64,000 bases of DNA from an uncultured Ruminococcus sp. (GTDB taxonomy: Bacteria > Bacillota > Clostridia > Oscillospirales > Acutalibacteraceae), in the NCBI GenBank assembly GCA_902762615.1, contig CACWOX010000003.1, positions 1 to 64,000 on the forward strand, read 5' to 3'. Positions 25,601 through 36,167 of the stretch are shown here, piece by piece. The notes beneath the pieces were generated by a model. It had not been told where the DNA came from and made no database searches. It saw only the letters and a list, made by a program, of their open reading frames with translations. The position numbers were made by a program, and so were the translations under genes. Numbering within the stretch: position 1 is the stretch's first letter; every line of letters begins with the position of its first letter.

Positions 25601-26707
25601 CTATTTGAAGATGGAAGCGCTGAGTCTGATGAGCCTTGCGGATTTGCCGACCTCCACAGTGCCGAGCATTTCGTCGATTCCGAGCGCCTTCGCGGGATTG
25701 AGCGTCACGGCGCGAAGCGCGTCGAGGGGAGGAATGCCGAATTCCACAGCCTTGCAAAAAGCGGCGCGTATGTCAGTGACCGAGCCGGCAAGCGAGCCGT
25801 TTTCCAGCCGCGCTTCGTTCCCCTTGACCGTGACGGTCTGGGTGCCGAGGCGGAATGTGCCTTCGCCCAGTCCCGTAGCCGCCATGCCGTCCGACACAAT
25901 GCAGAGCCTTTCCGCGCCGACAATTCGATGCGTCAGCCGTATGACCGCAGGGTGAAGATGTACCCCGTCGCAGATCAGCTCACAGAAGCAGCCGCTTTCC
26001 AGCAGAGCCGCCGCGCAGCCCGGCTCACGGCGGGTCACGTCGTTCATTGCATTGTAAAGGTGGGTGGCGTTGGATATGCCTGCCTTCACTGCCCGAACGC
26101 CTGTCTCGTAGCCCGCATCGGTGTGGGCTGCCGACACACGGCAGAGCTTTGCCGCCTCGGTGATGAAGCGCTCCGCTCCTTCCGCCTCGGGCGCGACGCA
26201 GACGATGCGGATGTTCTCGCCGCTCAGCCTGTGAAGCTCCCGCAGCTTGGCAATGTCGGGAGGAATCATGTATTCCGGCGGCTGCGCGGCGCATTTTGCG
26301 GCAGAGAGGAACGGACCTTCGAGGTAGACCCCCGCCAGCGCCGCTCCGCTCATGGGATTCACCGAGACGGCACGGTACCGCTCCATCAGTCGGCAGAGCG
26401 CGTCATAAGGCATGGTCATGGCGGCAGGCGCAAAGGCTGCCACTCCGCGCGAATGAAGGTATCGGCTCATCTTACCGAGACAGGCGGCGGTGTCCTGCTC
26501 CGAGCTGAAATCCACTCCCGCGCAGCCGTGAATGTGCATATCCACCAATCCCGGCGCCAGCACGTCGCCGCACAGGTCGGTCTCCCCCTCGCCGTCGGAG
26601 ACTGCTCCCGGCGGCAGTATCTCCAGAATACGCCCCTTGGAAGTCCTCACGTCCGCCCGTTCAAGGGTGAAACGGCGAGTCACAATGTATCCGTTTTTGT
26701 AAAGCAT
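25601..26707 (-). CDS. nagA: N-acetylglucosamine-6-phosphate deacetylase
   Basis: NagA removes acetate from GlcNAc-6-phosphate in amino-sugar and peptidoglycan recycling. The 368 residues show the metal-binding GLVDMHIHG (about 53-61), YLEGPF (about 124-129), a conserved ATHLYNAM (about 205-212), DGVHLHP (about 240-246) and VSDGMAATG with the catalytic aspartate (about 263-271). ATG 26707 lies behind a strong promoter. No nagB is adjacent. Confidence 0.94.
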   Translation of the reverse strand: MLYKNGYIVTRRFTLERADVRTSKGRILEILPPGAVSDGEGETDLCGDVLAPGLVDMHIHGCAGVDFSSEQDTAACLGKMSRYLHSRGVAAFAPAAMTMPYDALCRLMERYRAVSVNPMSGAALAGVYLEGPFLSAAKCAAQPPEYMIPPDIAKLRELHRLSGENIRIVCVAPEAEGAERFITEAAKLCRVSAAHTDAGYETGVRAVKAGISNATHLYNAMNDVTRREPGCAAALLESGCFCELICDGVHLHPAVIRLTHRIVGAERLCIVSDGMAATGLGEGTFRLGTQTVTVKGNEARLENGSLAGSVTDIRAAFCKAVEFGIPPLDALRAVTLNPAKALGIDEMLGTVEVGKSARLIRLSASIFK

Positions 26708-26731
26708 CTCAAACCACTCCTGTCACTCCTA

Positions 26732-26760
26732 ATTATAGCATTTGTCCTGCCGTTATGCAA
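26732..26760 (-). promoter_or_regulatory. Predicted nagA promoter
   Basis: Minus strand TTGCAT (26760-26755), 17-base spacer, TATAAT (26737-26732). Confidence 0.7.
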
Positions 26761-26883
26761 TTACAATTCTCAATATCCATAACGGCAAAATATATTCTTT
26801 CTATTATTTTTCATAGTGTGTTAACAAATATATGATAGAGTAAGTCTGTATAATTATGCAATTTTGATACGGAGGTAGTTTTT

Positions 26884-28557
26884 TTGGAAAGAAACGACCG
26901 TAATAATTCGGATAACGCCCGCCAAAGGCAGAGCCAGCAGAGCTTCCACAGAAATCCCCAGCGCCCGCCCGCTCCCGATTACAGCAGGCAGCAGCGCGAC
27001 AACTTATCCTACGACCGCAGCGGAGAACGTTCCCGTCAGCCGGAGGGCAGCTCCCGCACGAATCCCCGCGCAGGGCAGAATTCCCGCGCGCCGGAGCGCA
27101 GATATGACCTTCCCGACCGTCCGCAGCAGCGCAGGGACCCCCGTCAATCCGTCATGAACGGGGAAAGCGGCAGCTCCCGCCGATTCAGCTCCCGCGAGCA
27201 GGGCGCGCAGAACGGACAGAGAAGCACCCGCCAATACGACGGGCAGAATTCCGTCAGACAGGAAAGACCGCGTGACAGCCGCCGTGCCGACCTTCAGGAC
27301 GCCGGCGCGGAGAACCGTCAGGGGCAGTCCGGCAGGTATTCCCGTCAGGACGCCGGAAGGAACGGCGCGCAGAGAGAATCGCGCAGACCCGATTCCCGCG
27401 ACTCCGCCGGACAGAACGCGCAGCGCGGCGGGCGAAGGTTCGACTCCCGCAACGATGACCGAACCGGCGGACAGGAGCTTCGCCGCGAACGCACAGGCAA
27501 TTCCGCGGCAGCCCACGACGACGATTTCTACAATGCCCCAAGGGCGACCGACCCCAGAAGACGCACCGAAAGGACGGGACGCTTCGACGGTATGGGCGAA
27601 GGCAAGGTGAACCTCGGTTCCTTTGACATCAACTACAAGGGCGACGCTCCGGCTGCCAATTCTACTCCCGCGGCAGCCTCCGCCATACTCGGCAAGCCGG
27701 TCATTATCGCCGTATTCGCGGTCGCCGCTTTGATCATCACCGTCATTATCTTCTCCGTGGTCTCTGCCGGCGAAAAGAAAACCACGCCGAAAGTCACCGG
27801 AACCGGCACAAAATACGAATATAAAATTCCTGACAGCGTCAAGATAGGCAGCGCCGAGATTCAGACCGATTCCGACTACATAGAGCTTTCCGAGATGGAT
27901 ATTACCGACATCGGCGACCTCTCCTACTGCTATCTTGTCAACAGTCTCTTCATCAATGGCAACAGCATCAGCGACCTCACGCCCATCGGCGACTGCATTT
28001 CGCTCAAAACCATCGACGCCAATTCCAATCAGATTTCCGACATTTCGGCACTCTCGGGGTTGAATCAGCTCGAGGACGTCGACGTGAGCAATAATCAGAT
28101 ATCCGACCTCTCGGCTCTCTCACGGCTGCCGGCGCTGGAAAGACTGAGTGCCGGAAAGAACCGGATATCCGACCTCTCGCCCCTTGCGGACGACTCTGCA
28201 CTCCGACAGCTCCTCATTTCGGACAACAGCGTTTCCGACCTCCTGCCCATTATCGGTCTGAGCAATCTGACCACGCTGGAAGCCGCCAACAATCAGCTCA
28301 CCAACATCTCGCCCGTCGGAAACCTTTCCAACCTTTCCACCCTTGATCTCAGCGGAAACAACATCACCGACATCAAGGCGCTCAAGTCCCTCTCGTCACT
28401 CACCATGCTTGATTTGAGCGGAAATCCCCTCAGCGACGTTTCCGTCCTCAGCAGTCTCAAGGGGCTGCTCGAGCTGAATCTCACCGGAACCAAGGTCTCC
28501 AAGGAGGACCTCGCACAGCTCAAAAAAGACCTTTCCGGCTGTCAGATCAGAAAATAA
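26884..28557 (+). CDS. Membrane protein with disordered basic N-terminus and leucine-rich repeats
   Basis: TTG 26884 has GGAGG 7 bases upstream. The 557-residue product has three parts. Residues 1-235 are low-complexity, rich in Arg, Gln, Ser, Asn and Gly. A single membrane helix lies near 271-296. Residues 335-550 hold about nine leucine-rich repeats of about 22 residues (LTTLEAANNQLTNISPVGNLSN-like), with the internalin-type NxISDLSAL spacing. The basic N-terminus should be cytoplasmic and the LRR domain outside. A binding role is likely, but the partner is unknown. Confidence 0.85.
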   Translation: MERNDRNNSDNARQRQSQQSFHRNPQRPPAPDYSRQQRDNLSYDRSGERSRQPEGSSRTNPRAGQNSRAPERRYDLPDRPQQRRDPRQSVMNGESGSSRRFSSREQGAQNGQRSTRQYDGQNSVRQERPRDSRRADLQDAGAENRQGQSGRYSRQDAGRNGAQRESRRPDSRDSAGQNAQRGGRRFDSRNDDRTGGQELRRERTGNSAAAHDDDFYNAPRATDPRRRTERTGRFDGMGEGKVNLGSFDINYKGDAPAANSTPAAASAILGKPVIIAVFAVAALIITVIIFSVVSAGEKKTTPKVTGTGTKYEYKIPDSVKIGSAEIQTDSDYIELSEMDITDIGDLSYCYLVNSLFINGNSISDLTPIGDCISLKTIDANSNQISDISALSGLNQLEDVDVSNNQISDLSALSRLPALERLSAGKNRISDLSPLADDSALRQLLISDNSVSDLLPIIGLSNLTTLEAANNQLTNISPVGNLSNLSTLDLSGNNITDIKALKSLSSLTMLDLSGNPLSDVSVLSSLKGLLELNLTGTKVSKEDLAQLKKDLSGCQIRK

Positions 28558-28591
28558 CTGTGAGTTTTGCCGTAAAAATCAAAATTCGTCG

Positions 28592-28620
28592 TTGACAGTA
28601 GGCAAATTATGTACTATAAT
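28592..28620 (+). promoter_or_regulatory. Strong predicted purA promoter
   Basis: TTGACA (28592-28597), 17-base spacer, TATAAT (28615-28620). Confidence 0.85.
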
Positions 28621-28696
28621 ATTTAAGTTGCAGATAAAAAGCAATGTTAATTCTGCGCATGATTCCATTAAATCAAGAAATTGGAGATGAGCGTGA

Positions 28697-29974
28697 TTGG
28701 TTAAGGCTATAGTCGGAGCTAACTGGGGCGACGAGGGCAAGGGCAAGATCACTGATATGCTTGCTGCCGAGTCGGACGTGGTGATTCGCTTTCAGGGCGG
28801 AGCCAACGCAGGACATACTATTATAAATGAATACGGCAGATTTGCACTTCATCTGCTGCCGTCGGGGGTGTGCCATCAGCACACCGTCAACATCATCGGC
28901 AACGGTGTGGCACTCGATCTGCTTAAATTTGAAAAGGAGCTTGCCGCCGTGGTGGCACAGGGCGTTCCCACCCCCAAGATACTTATTTCGGAGCGTGCTC
29001 AGCTCATTATGCCCTATCACGTGCTGTTTGACGTGTATGAGGAGGAACGTCTGGGCGGCGAAGCCTTCGGCTCCACCAAGTCGGGCATTGCTCCCTTCTA
29101 TTCTGACAAATATTCCAAGATCGGCTTCCAGGTCAACGAGCTTTTTGCCGACGAGGACTATCTCAGGGCAAAGGTCAAAAAGGTGCTGGATATCAAGAAC
29201 ACCATGATCAAATACCTCTACGGCAAGCCGGAGATTTCTGAGCAGGAGATATACGATTACCTCATGAGATGCAAGGAGATCGTCTCGCCCTATGTGGCAA
29301 ATACATTTGAATTTTTGCAGAAGGCTGTGCGCGAGGACAAGAATATTCTTTTGGAAGGACAGTTAGGCTCCCTCAAGGACACCGACTTCGGCATTTACCC
29401 GATGGTGACGTCCTCCTCCACCCTTGCGGGCTACGGCGCTGTGGGCGCGGGCATTCCCTCCAGAGCCATCAGCGAGGTCATCACCGTCACCAAGGCATAT
29501 TCCAGCGCTGTCGGCGCAGGCGAATTCGTCAGTGAGATATTCGGCGACGAAGCCGACGAGCTGCGCAAACGCGGCGGCGACAAGGGCGAATTCGGCGCAA
29601 CCACCGGCAGACCCCGCCGCGTGGGCTGGTTTGACTGCGTTGCCACCCGCTACGGCTGCATGGCGCAGGGCGCCACCAAGGTCGCTATGACCTGTCTGGA
29701 CGTGCTGGGCTATCTCGATGAAATTCCCGTGTGCGTCGGCTATGAGATCGACGGCAAGATTACCCACGAATTCCCTGTGACCCATCTTTTAGCCAAGGCA
29801 AAGCCGGTGCTTCAGGTGCTTCCCGGCTGGAAGACCAACGTAAGAGGCATTACCTCCTACGACGAGCTTCCCGAAAACTGCCGCAATTACATCGAATTCA
29901 TCGAGGGACAGATCGGCTTCCCGATCGACATTGTATCCAACGGTCCCGGCAGAGACGAAGTCATCTACAGATAA
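28697..29974 (+). CDS. purA: Adenylosuccinate synthetase
   Basis: PurA joins IMP and aspartate using GTP in AMP synthesis. The 425 residues start at TTG 28697 (GGAG 10 bases upstream) and begin with the GTP-binding signature GANWGDEGKGKITD (about 7-20). Also visible are GGANAGHTI (about 34-42), LLEGQLGSLKDTDFGIYPMVTSS (about 219-241) and GEFGATTGRPRRVGWFD (about 296-312). It is monocistronic between its own promoter and two tandem terminators. Confidence 0.95.
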   Translation: MVKAIVGANWGDEGKGKITDMLAAESDVVIRFQGGANAGHTIINEYGRFALHLLPSGVCHQHTVNIIGNGVALDLLKFEKELAAVVAQGVPTPKILISERAQLIMPYHVLFDVYEEERLGGEAFGSTKSGIAPFYSDKYSKIGFQVNELFADEDYLRAKVKKVLDIKNTMIKYLYGKPEISEQEIYDYLMRCKEIVSPYVANTFEFLQKAVREDKNILLEGQLGSLKDTDFGIYPMVTSSSTLAGYGAVGAGIPSRAISEVITVTKAYSSAVGAGEFVSEIFGDEADELRKRGGDKGEFGATTGRPRRVGWFDCVATRYGCMAQGATKVAMTCLDVLGYLDEIPVCVGYEIDGKITHEFPVTHLLAKAKPVLQVLPGWKTNVRGITSYDELPENCRNYIEFIEGQIGFPIDIVSNGPGRDEVIYR

Positions 29975-30015
29975 AGCGCGGCGCGTTCGTGCCGCTGACC
30001 GAAAACTGAATAACC

Positions 30016-30094
30016 AATCAGCCGCCTTGTGTTCGCAAAGCGGCTGATTAAAAAAAGCGGCTCCCCGTTTGATTTTGCGGGAAGTCGCTTTTTT
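30016..30094. terminator. Two tandem terminators between purA and the repeat
   Basis: The first is a perfect 10-bp stem AATCAGCCGC/GCGGCTGATT (30016-30049) followed by A-rich DNA. The second (30051-30094) belongs to the recurrent GCGGCT family and ends in six T. The spacer 29975-30438 holds these and the dispersed repeat, no gene. Confidence 0.75.
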
Positions 30095-30104
30095 ATACAT
30101 TTTT

Positions 30105-30395
30105 ATATAGCCGATTGTTAAACAGGAAAAATACCGTAAATTTTGAGCTTTTCCAATTTGAATACGGAAGTTTTTTCTCCGCTCGGGGCAAGGCTTATCT
30201 TGATATGGCACTATATTGGTATTCGCCCAAGCCTGATGTACAGCAAAGCGCGTCTCGCTCGGTCGGCTTTAAAAAGCCTCCCTCGTGGTGGCGCTGCCCC
30301 CACCGCCCCCGCAAGGGCGCTGCCCTTGACCTGCCAGGGAGCCTTGCCCCCTGGACCCCACGCTCACATTCGTTCGCTAGTTGGGCGCTTCGCGC
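30105..30395. repeat. Dispersed intergenic repeat, copy 1
   Basis: A GC-rich element with several hairpins (GGCAGCGCCC-like). About 220 bases (30177-30395) are close to 53187-53406: both share the CTCGGGGCAAGGCTTATC start, GTCTCGCTCGGTCGGCTTTA and a block beginning CAAGGGCGCTGCCCTTGACC. It lies 3' of secA, outside the coding frame. The left end TAGCCGATTGTTAAA resembles the terminal repeat of the element at 3399. Confidence 0.85.
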
Positions 30396-30438
30396 TTTCT
30401 TTTTCCGTTTTCAGTCAGCGGCGCGAATGCCCCGCGCT

Positions 30439-33174
<2,736 letters not shown>

Positions 33175-33317
33175 AGTAATTGCCTCCAATTATAGCATAC
33201 ATAATAAGATTTTACAATAATTCCAATAGAAAAATGTTACGCAATTGAAAATTATTGAATCTTTTTTGGTGGAGAGATTGTTAAAAAAATAACTTGTTGT
33301 TTTTCAATAAATTTTAC

Positions 33318-33346
33318 TTGACAAACACGCATAGGAGTGATATCAT
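33318..33346 (+). promoter_or_regulatory. Predicted sigma-A promoter
   Basis: TTGACA (33318-33323), 17-base spacer, TATCAT (33341-33346), upstream of the gene at 33421. Confidence 0.65.
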
Positions 33347-33420
33347 ATGTTTATCGAAACGCAGATTGTGATATTTTATCTTCAAAAAAAATAATCAGTG
33401 AACAATCGGAGGTAATATAC

Positions 33421-33762
33421 ATGTCAGTTATATTTTCAGCTGCCATCACGGGTCTGGGACATCTGGCACATGCAGTGGCAAACGCCAAGGAGCTTCTGCC
33501 GCTGGCGCACTCTGAATTTGAGCTGAGTCAGGACGGCGAGACCGTGTGGGAAGCCGATGCGGAATACACCTTTGTGGGCTTCAGCGAGGACGGCGACTTC
33601 TCCCTTTCGGTAGGCAGGAGCGGCGCGTCGGTCGGCAGGCGGCTCGGCAGGCTCAAGAATGAGCCGGATTACCGCATATGGCAGCTTCGCACCGAGGGCG
33701 GCGATTACATAATGCTCAAGGGCAGCGCCGACACAGCCGAGGTTTTCAAAAGGGTTAGCTGA
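33421..33762 (+). CDS. Hypothetical small protein
   Basis: ATG 33421 has GGAGG 9 bases upstream. The 113 residues have an N-terminal amphipathic or weakly hydrophobic stretch (SVIFSAAITGLGHLAHAVANA, 2-22), then a beta-rich soluble region with FSEDGDFSLSVGRSGASVGRRLGRL. I do not recognise it. It is bounded by its own promoter and terminator. Confidence 0.7.
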   Translation: MSVIFSAAITGLGHLAHAVANAKELLPLAHSEFELSQDGETVWEADAEYTFVGFSEDGDFSLSVGRSGASVGRRLGRLKNEPDYRIWQLRTEGGDYIMLKGSADTAEVFKRVS

Positions 33763-33786
33763 GCCGACATAATGCAAAAAAACAGA

Positions 33787-33826
33787 CAGGGCATTTCTCT
33801 CAAACGGCGGGGAAATGCCCTGTTTT
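33787..33826. terminator. Bidirectional terminator
   Basis: CAGGGCATTTC pairs with GAAATGCCCTG over 11 bp, with A-rich and T flanks, between convergent genes. Confidence 0.8.
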
Positions 33827-33863
33827 GGCTGTGTGCTCAGGAAAATTCAAAAAATCAGCGGCG

Positions 33864-34244
33864 TCAGAAATCCACCAGATAGATGCTGATGGCGATTTGT
33901 TTGAAGCCGTGTCCGCGGTCTTTGACGGAAGTGATTTTTGCGGTGAGCAGCTTGCCGGCGTCCATCAAGCGGGAAAATATCACATTGTCCTTTTCCGGCA
34001 CATAGCCGATCTTTCTGCCGTCGGGCAGCAGCAGCAGAATCGCCTTGCTGTCGAATTTGTTGTCCTCACGGCGGAGCGTGAGCTGCATGCCCTCGGTCGC
34101 CTGCTCCAGCACCGAATCGTCCGTAAGATGGGTGGTGCCGGCGATGTATGTATCAAAAAGGTGTATTTCCTTCACCAAAGGCTTGATCACGTCGCCCAGA
34201 GCCTTTTCGCTGGTCAGCAGGGCAAGACCGTCGTTTTTGATCAT
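33864..34244 (-). CDS. HIRAN-domain protein
   Basis: The 126-residue protein carries a HIRAN domain: HLFDTYIAGTTHL is followed by a strand-rich region with LTLRREDNKFDSKAILLLLPDGRKIGYVPEKDNVIFSRLMDAGK. HIRAN domains in HLTF/Rad5-type helicases bind DNA ends, and stand-alone bacterial versions are little studied. ATG 34244 overlaps the stop of the J-domain gene (TGATG) with GGGAG just upstream; ATG 34256 is an alternative. It is the last gene of a three-gene operon. Confidence 0.85.
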   Translation of the reverse strand: MIKNDGLALLTSEKALGDVIKPLVKEIHLFDTYIAGTTHLTDDSVLEQATEGMQLTLRREDNKFDSKAILLLLPDGRKIGYVPEKDNVIFSRLMDAGKLLTAKITSVKDRGHGFKQIAISIYLVDF

Positions 34245-35023
34245 CAGCTCTCCCATGTGAACTGTACGCCTCCTTCGATAAGCGATTTGATGATATCCGC
34301 AAGCTGTGCTTCGTACTGTTTGTAATCCTCTATCTGCGCCAGAAGGTCGTCCTTGAGCTCCTTTGTCTGTCCCTCGTCCTCGAGAATGAATTTGTATTGA
34401 TAGGGGTCGGTAGTGGTAATTTCCTCGATTTCGCGCCCGAGAGCGTCGATTTTTCGGGCGATGTCAGGAATCTCGCGCTCGCTGACCTCCTGCCCGAGCC
34501 TGCGAAGCACGCTGTCGATCTGAATATCCAGCACTTCGAGCGCCTCGAGGTCGTTGCTGCGATAAGCGCTCACCGCCTTCACCCAAAGCTCGCCCAGTTC
34601 GGGGCTGTCGTCCGTCAGAGGGTTGAGGTCGGGGTGAATTTTTTTTGCTATGGAGCGATAGAGCCGCTTGACCGATATGTAATCGCTCTGACTGATGGTC
34701 TTGCCCGACCTGCAAAGCTCGTTCTGGCGCAGCATTTGCTCAAGCTGCCGGTTGTAATCCGCCATTTCCGCCTGAATGAAGCTGTTCATCTGCTCCATGT
34801 CTACCCGCACGCCGTGATTGATGCTCGCCTGACAGTAGGCAATGATCTTCTTTTTCTCTATGCAGCTGATCTTGATTCGGAAAAGCTCGGTCGTCAGCTC
34901 TCCGAATTCGCTGATGTAGAGCGCCAGATATTCGTCGGCTTCCTTTTTCACAAAGTCCCTGCGGAAGAGCAGCGTTTCGTATTCCTCCCGCATTTGAATA
35001 TAGCTTTCACTGTTGATTTCCAA
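34244..35023 (-). CDS. J-domain-like coiled-coil protein
   Basis: TTG 35023 has GGAGG 9 bases upstream. The 259-residue, mostly helical protein has a predicted coiled-coil N-terminal half (about 1-105), then SVKRLYRSIAKKIHPDLNPLTDDSPELGELWVKAVSAYRSNDLEAL (about 117-162). This is a J domain with an intact HPD motif and the YR-K helix II pattern. A second helical region with acidic turns follows. J domains stimulate Hsp70, so a DnaK partner is expected. It sits between Sel1-like and HIRAN genes. Confidence 0.8.
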   Translation of the reverse strand: MEINSESYIQMREEYETLLFRRDFVKKEADEYLALYISEFGELTTELFRIKISCIEKKKIIAYCQASINHGVRVDMEQMNSFIQAEMADYNRQLEQMLRQNELCRSGKTISQSDYISVKRLYRSIAKKIHPDLNPLTDDSPELGELWVKAVSAYRSNDLEALEVLDIQIDSVLRRLGQEVSEREIPDIARKIDALGREIEEITTTDPYQYKFILEDEGQTKELKDDLLAQIEDYKQYEAQLADIIKSLIEGGVQFTWES

Positions 35024-35060
35024 TGCATTGCACCTCCATTTAGATTCAGCGTGAAACCCT

Positions 35061-35954
35061 CTATAAAGTGGCTGTGATGTTTTGAAGGGCTGGCGCGAGG
35101 GACGTTAATCTTTCCCCGTCGATTTCAGCCTTTTCAAAGAAATCGTCCACACTTTGGTACCACCTGCCGTCGAATTCAATCACCATCCGTCCGTCCTCCC
35201 GCGTCGCTGCGGCATAATGCTCCTCCCCGATGTAAAGGAAGGTCACTCGGCACGGCTCCCGGAACAATTCAAACAGGTCGTACAAATCAATCGCGCTCAG
35301 GTCGAGCTTCCCCGGATATTGCTTTCTGACAGCGTACAGTTCGCGGACAATGCGCTTCATAATGCTGAGATTGCCGAAGAAGGGATTCTCCGTCAGCCGC
35401 CGGACAAGCAGCTTCTTTGCCCTCAGATACAGCAGAATCGCCTCCTCTTCCCTCCCCTGCGCGGCACGGATACCGGCAAGCCGCAGGGTGATTTCGGGCA
35501 AAGGCGAGTTGGGATTTGACAGACGCCTTGCTTCCTTATAGAGCTGATCGATGATCTGTTTGTATTTTTCGTAATCTTTCGCTACAAAATAACCGTTTTT
35601 GTACATATCGGCGACCTTGTACCGCGCGTTGAGGTCGTCCGGCAGGGCGGAGAAGTACCCGAATGCCTTCTCATAATCGACCGTGCCTGTCCTGCCGTAA
35701 TACCAGATGTAGCCCAGCCCGAGGATAGCCGATTCATACCCCAATGCCGCCGCCATTTCGTAATATTTGAGCGCGAGGTCATACTCCCTGCGGCTGTAGT
35801 AGGCGCCTCCCAGCTCCATCATGTACAACGGGCTTTGGGTTTTCTGAATGGCGACGCCCATCGCCTCGGTGTAGAAGAAAAAATCCTCGTCCGACAGACA
35901 GTCCGGGTCTGCCTCAAACCCCATTATAATCGCTTTTGCTTCACTTAATGTCAC
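35061..35954 (-). CDS. Sel1-like/TPR repeat protein
   Basis: GTG 35954 is favoured because GGAGGG lies 7 bases upstream. The 297 residues contain Sel1/TPR-type helical repeats (LGGAYYSRREYDLALKYYEMAAALGYESAILGLGYIWYYG, about 48-87, then SALPDDLNARYKVADMYKNGY). A different C-terminal domain, rich in aromatics, contains VTFLYIGEEHYAAATREDGRMVIEFDGRWYQSVDDF. Sel1 repeats usually mediate protein contacts. It is the first gene of the operon with the J-domain and HIRAN genes. Confidence 0.8.
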   Translation of the reverse strand: MTLSEAKAIIMGFEADPDCLSDEDFFFYTEAMGVAIQKTQSPLYMMELGGAYYSRREYDLALKYYEMAAALGYESAILGLGYIWYYGRTGTVDYEKAFGYFSALPDDLNARYKVADMYKNGYFVAKDYEKYKQIIDQLYKEARRLSNPNSPLPEITLRLAGIRAAQGREEEAILLYLRAKKLLVRRLTENPFFGNLSIMKRIVRELYAVRKQYPGKLDLSAIDLYDLFELFREPCRVTFLYIGEEHYAAATREDGRMVIEFDGRWYQSVDDFFEKAEIDGERLTSLAPALQNITATL

Positions 35955-36016
35955 ACATACACCCTCCACACTTATCGTTGCTTTTACGAACGGCTGATTT
36001 GTTTTCCTTTTTTGTG

Positions 36017-36045
36017 ATTATATCATACTTTGTGATGATTTACAA
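36017..36045 (-). promoter_or_regulatory. Predicted promoter of Sel1/J/HIRAN operon
   Basis: Minus strand TTGTAA (36045-36040), 17-base spacer, TATAAT (36022-36017). Confidence 0.7.
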
Positions 36046-36115
36046 GTGGTAATTCACTCTTTTTGCGGGAGATGCATAAATAATTTGATTTGCCCTGGGA
36101 GTTTGTGGCGGGCGC

Positions 36116-36144
36116 TTGACAAAAGGGCTGGTATGGGATAAAAT
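36116..36144 (+). promoter_or_regulatory. Predicted promoter of hybrid kinase
   Basis: TTGACA (36116-36121), 17-base spacer, TAAAAT (36139-36144). Confidence 0.65.
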
Positions 36145-36167
36145 ATGTATAATTGGGGGTTTTTTAT

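Noticed and set aside
33189-33217. A near-consensus promoter for secA (TTGTAA, 17 bases, TATAAT on the minus strand)
   Set aside because: The predicted transcript start would fall inside the ribosome-binding site, so I did not call it.
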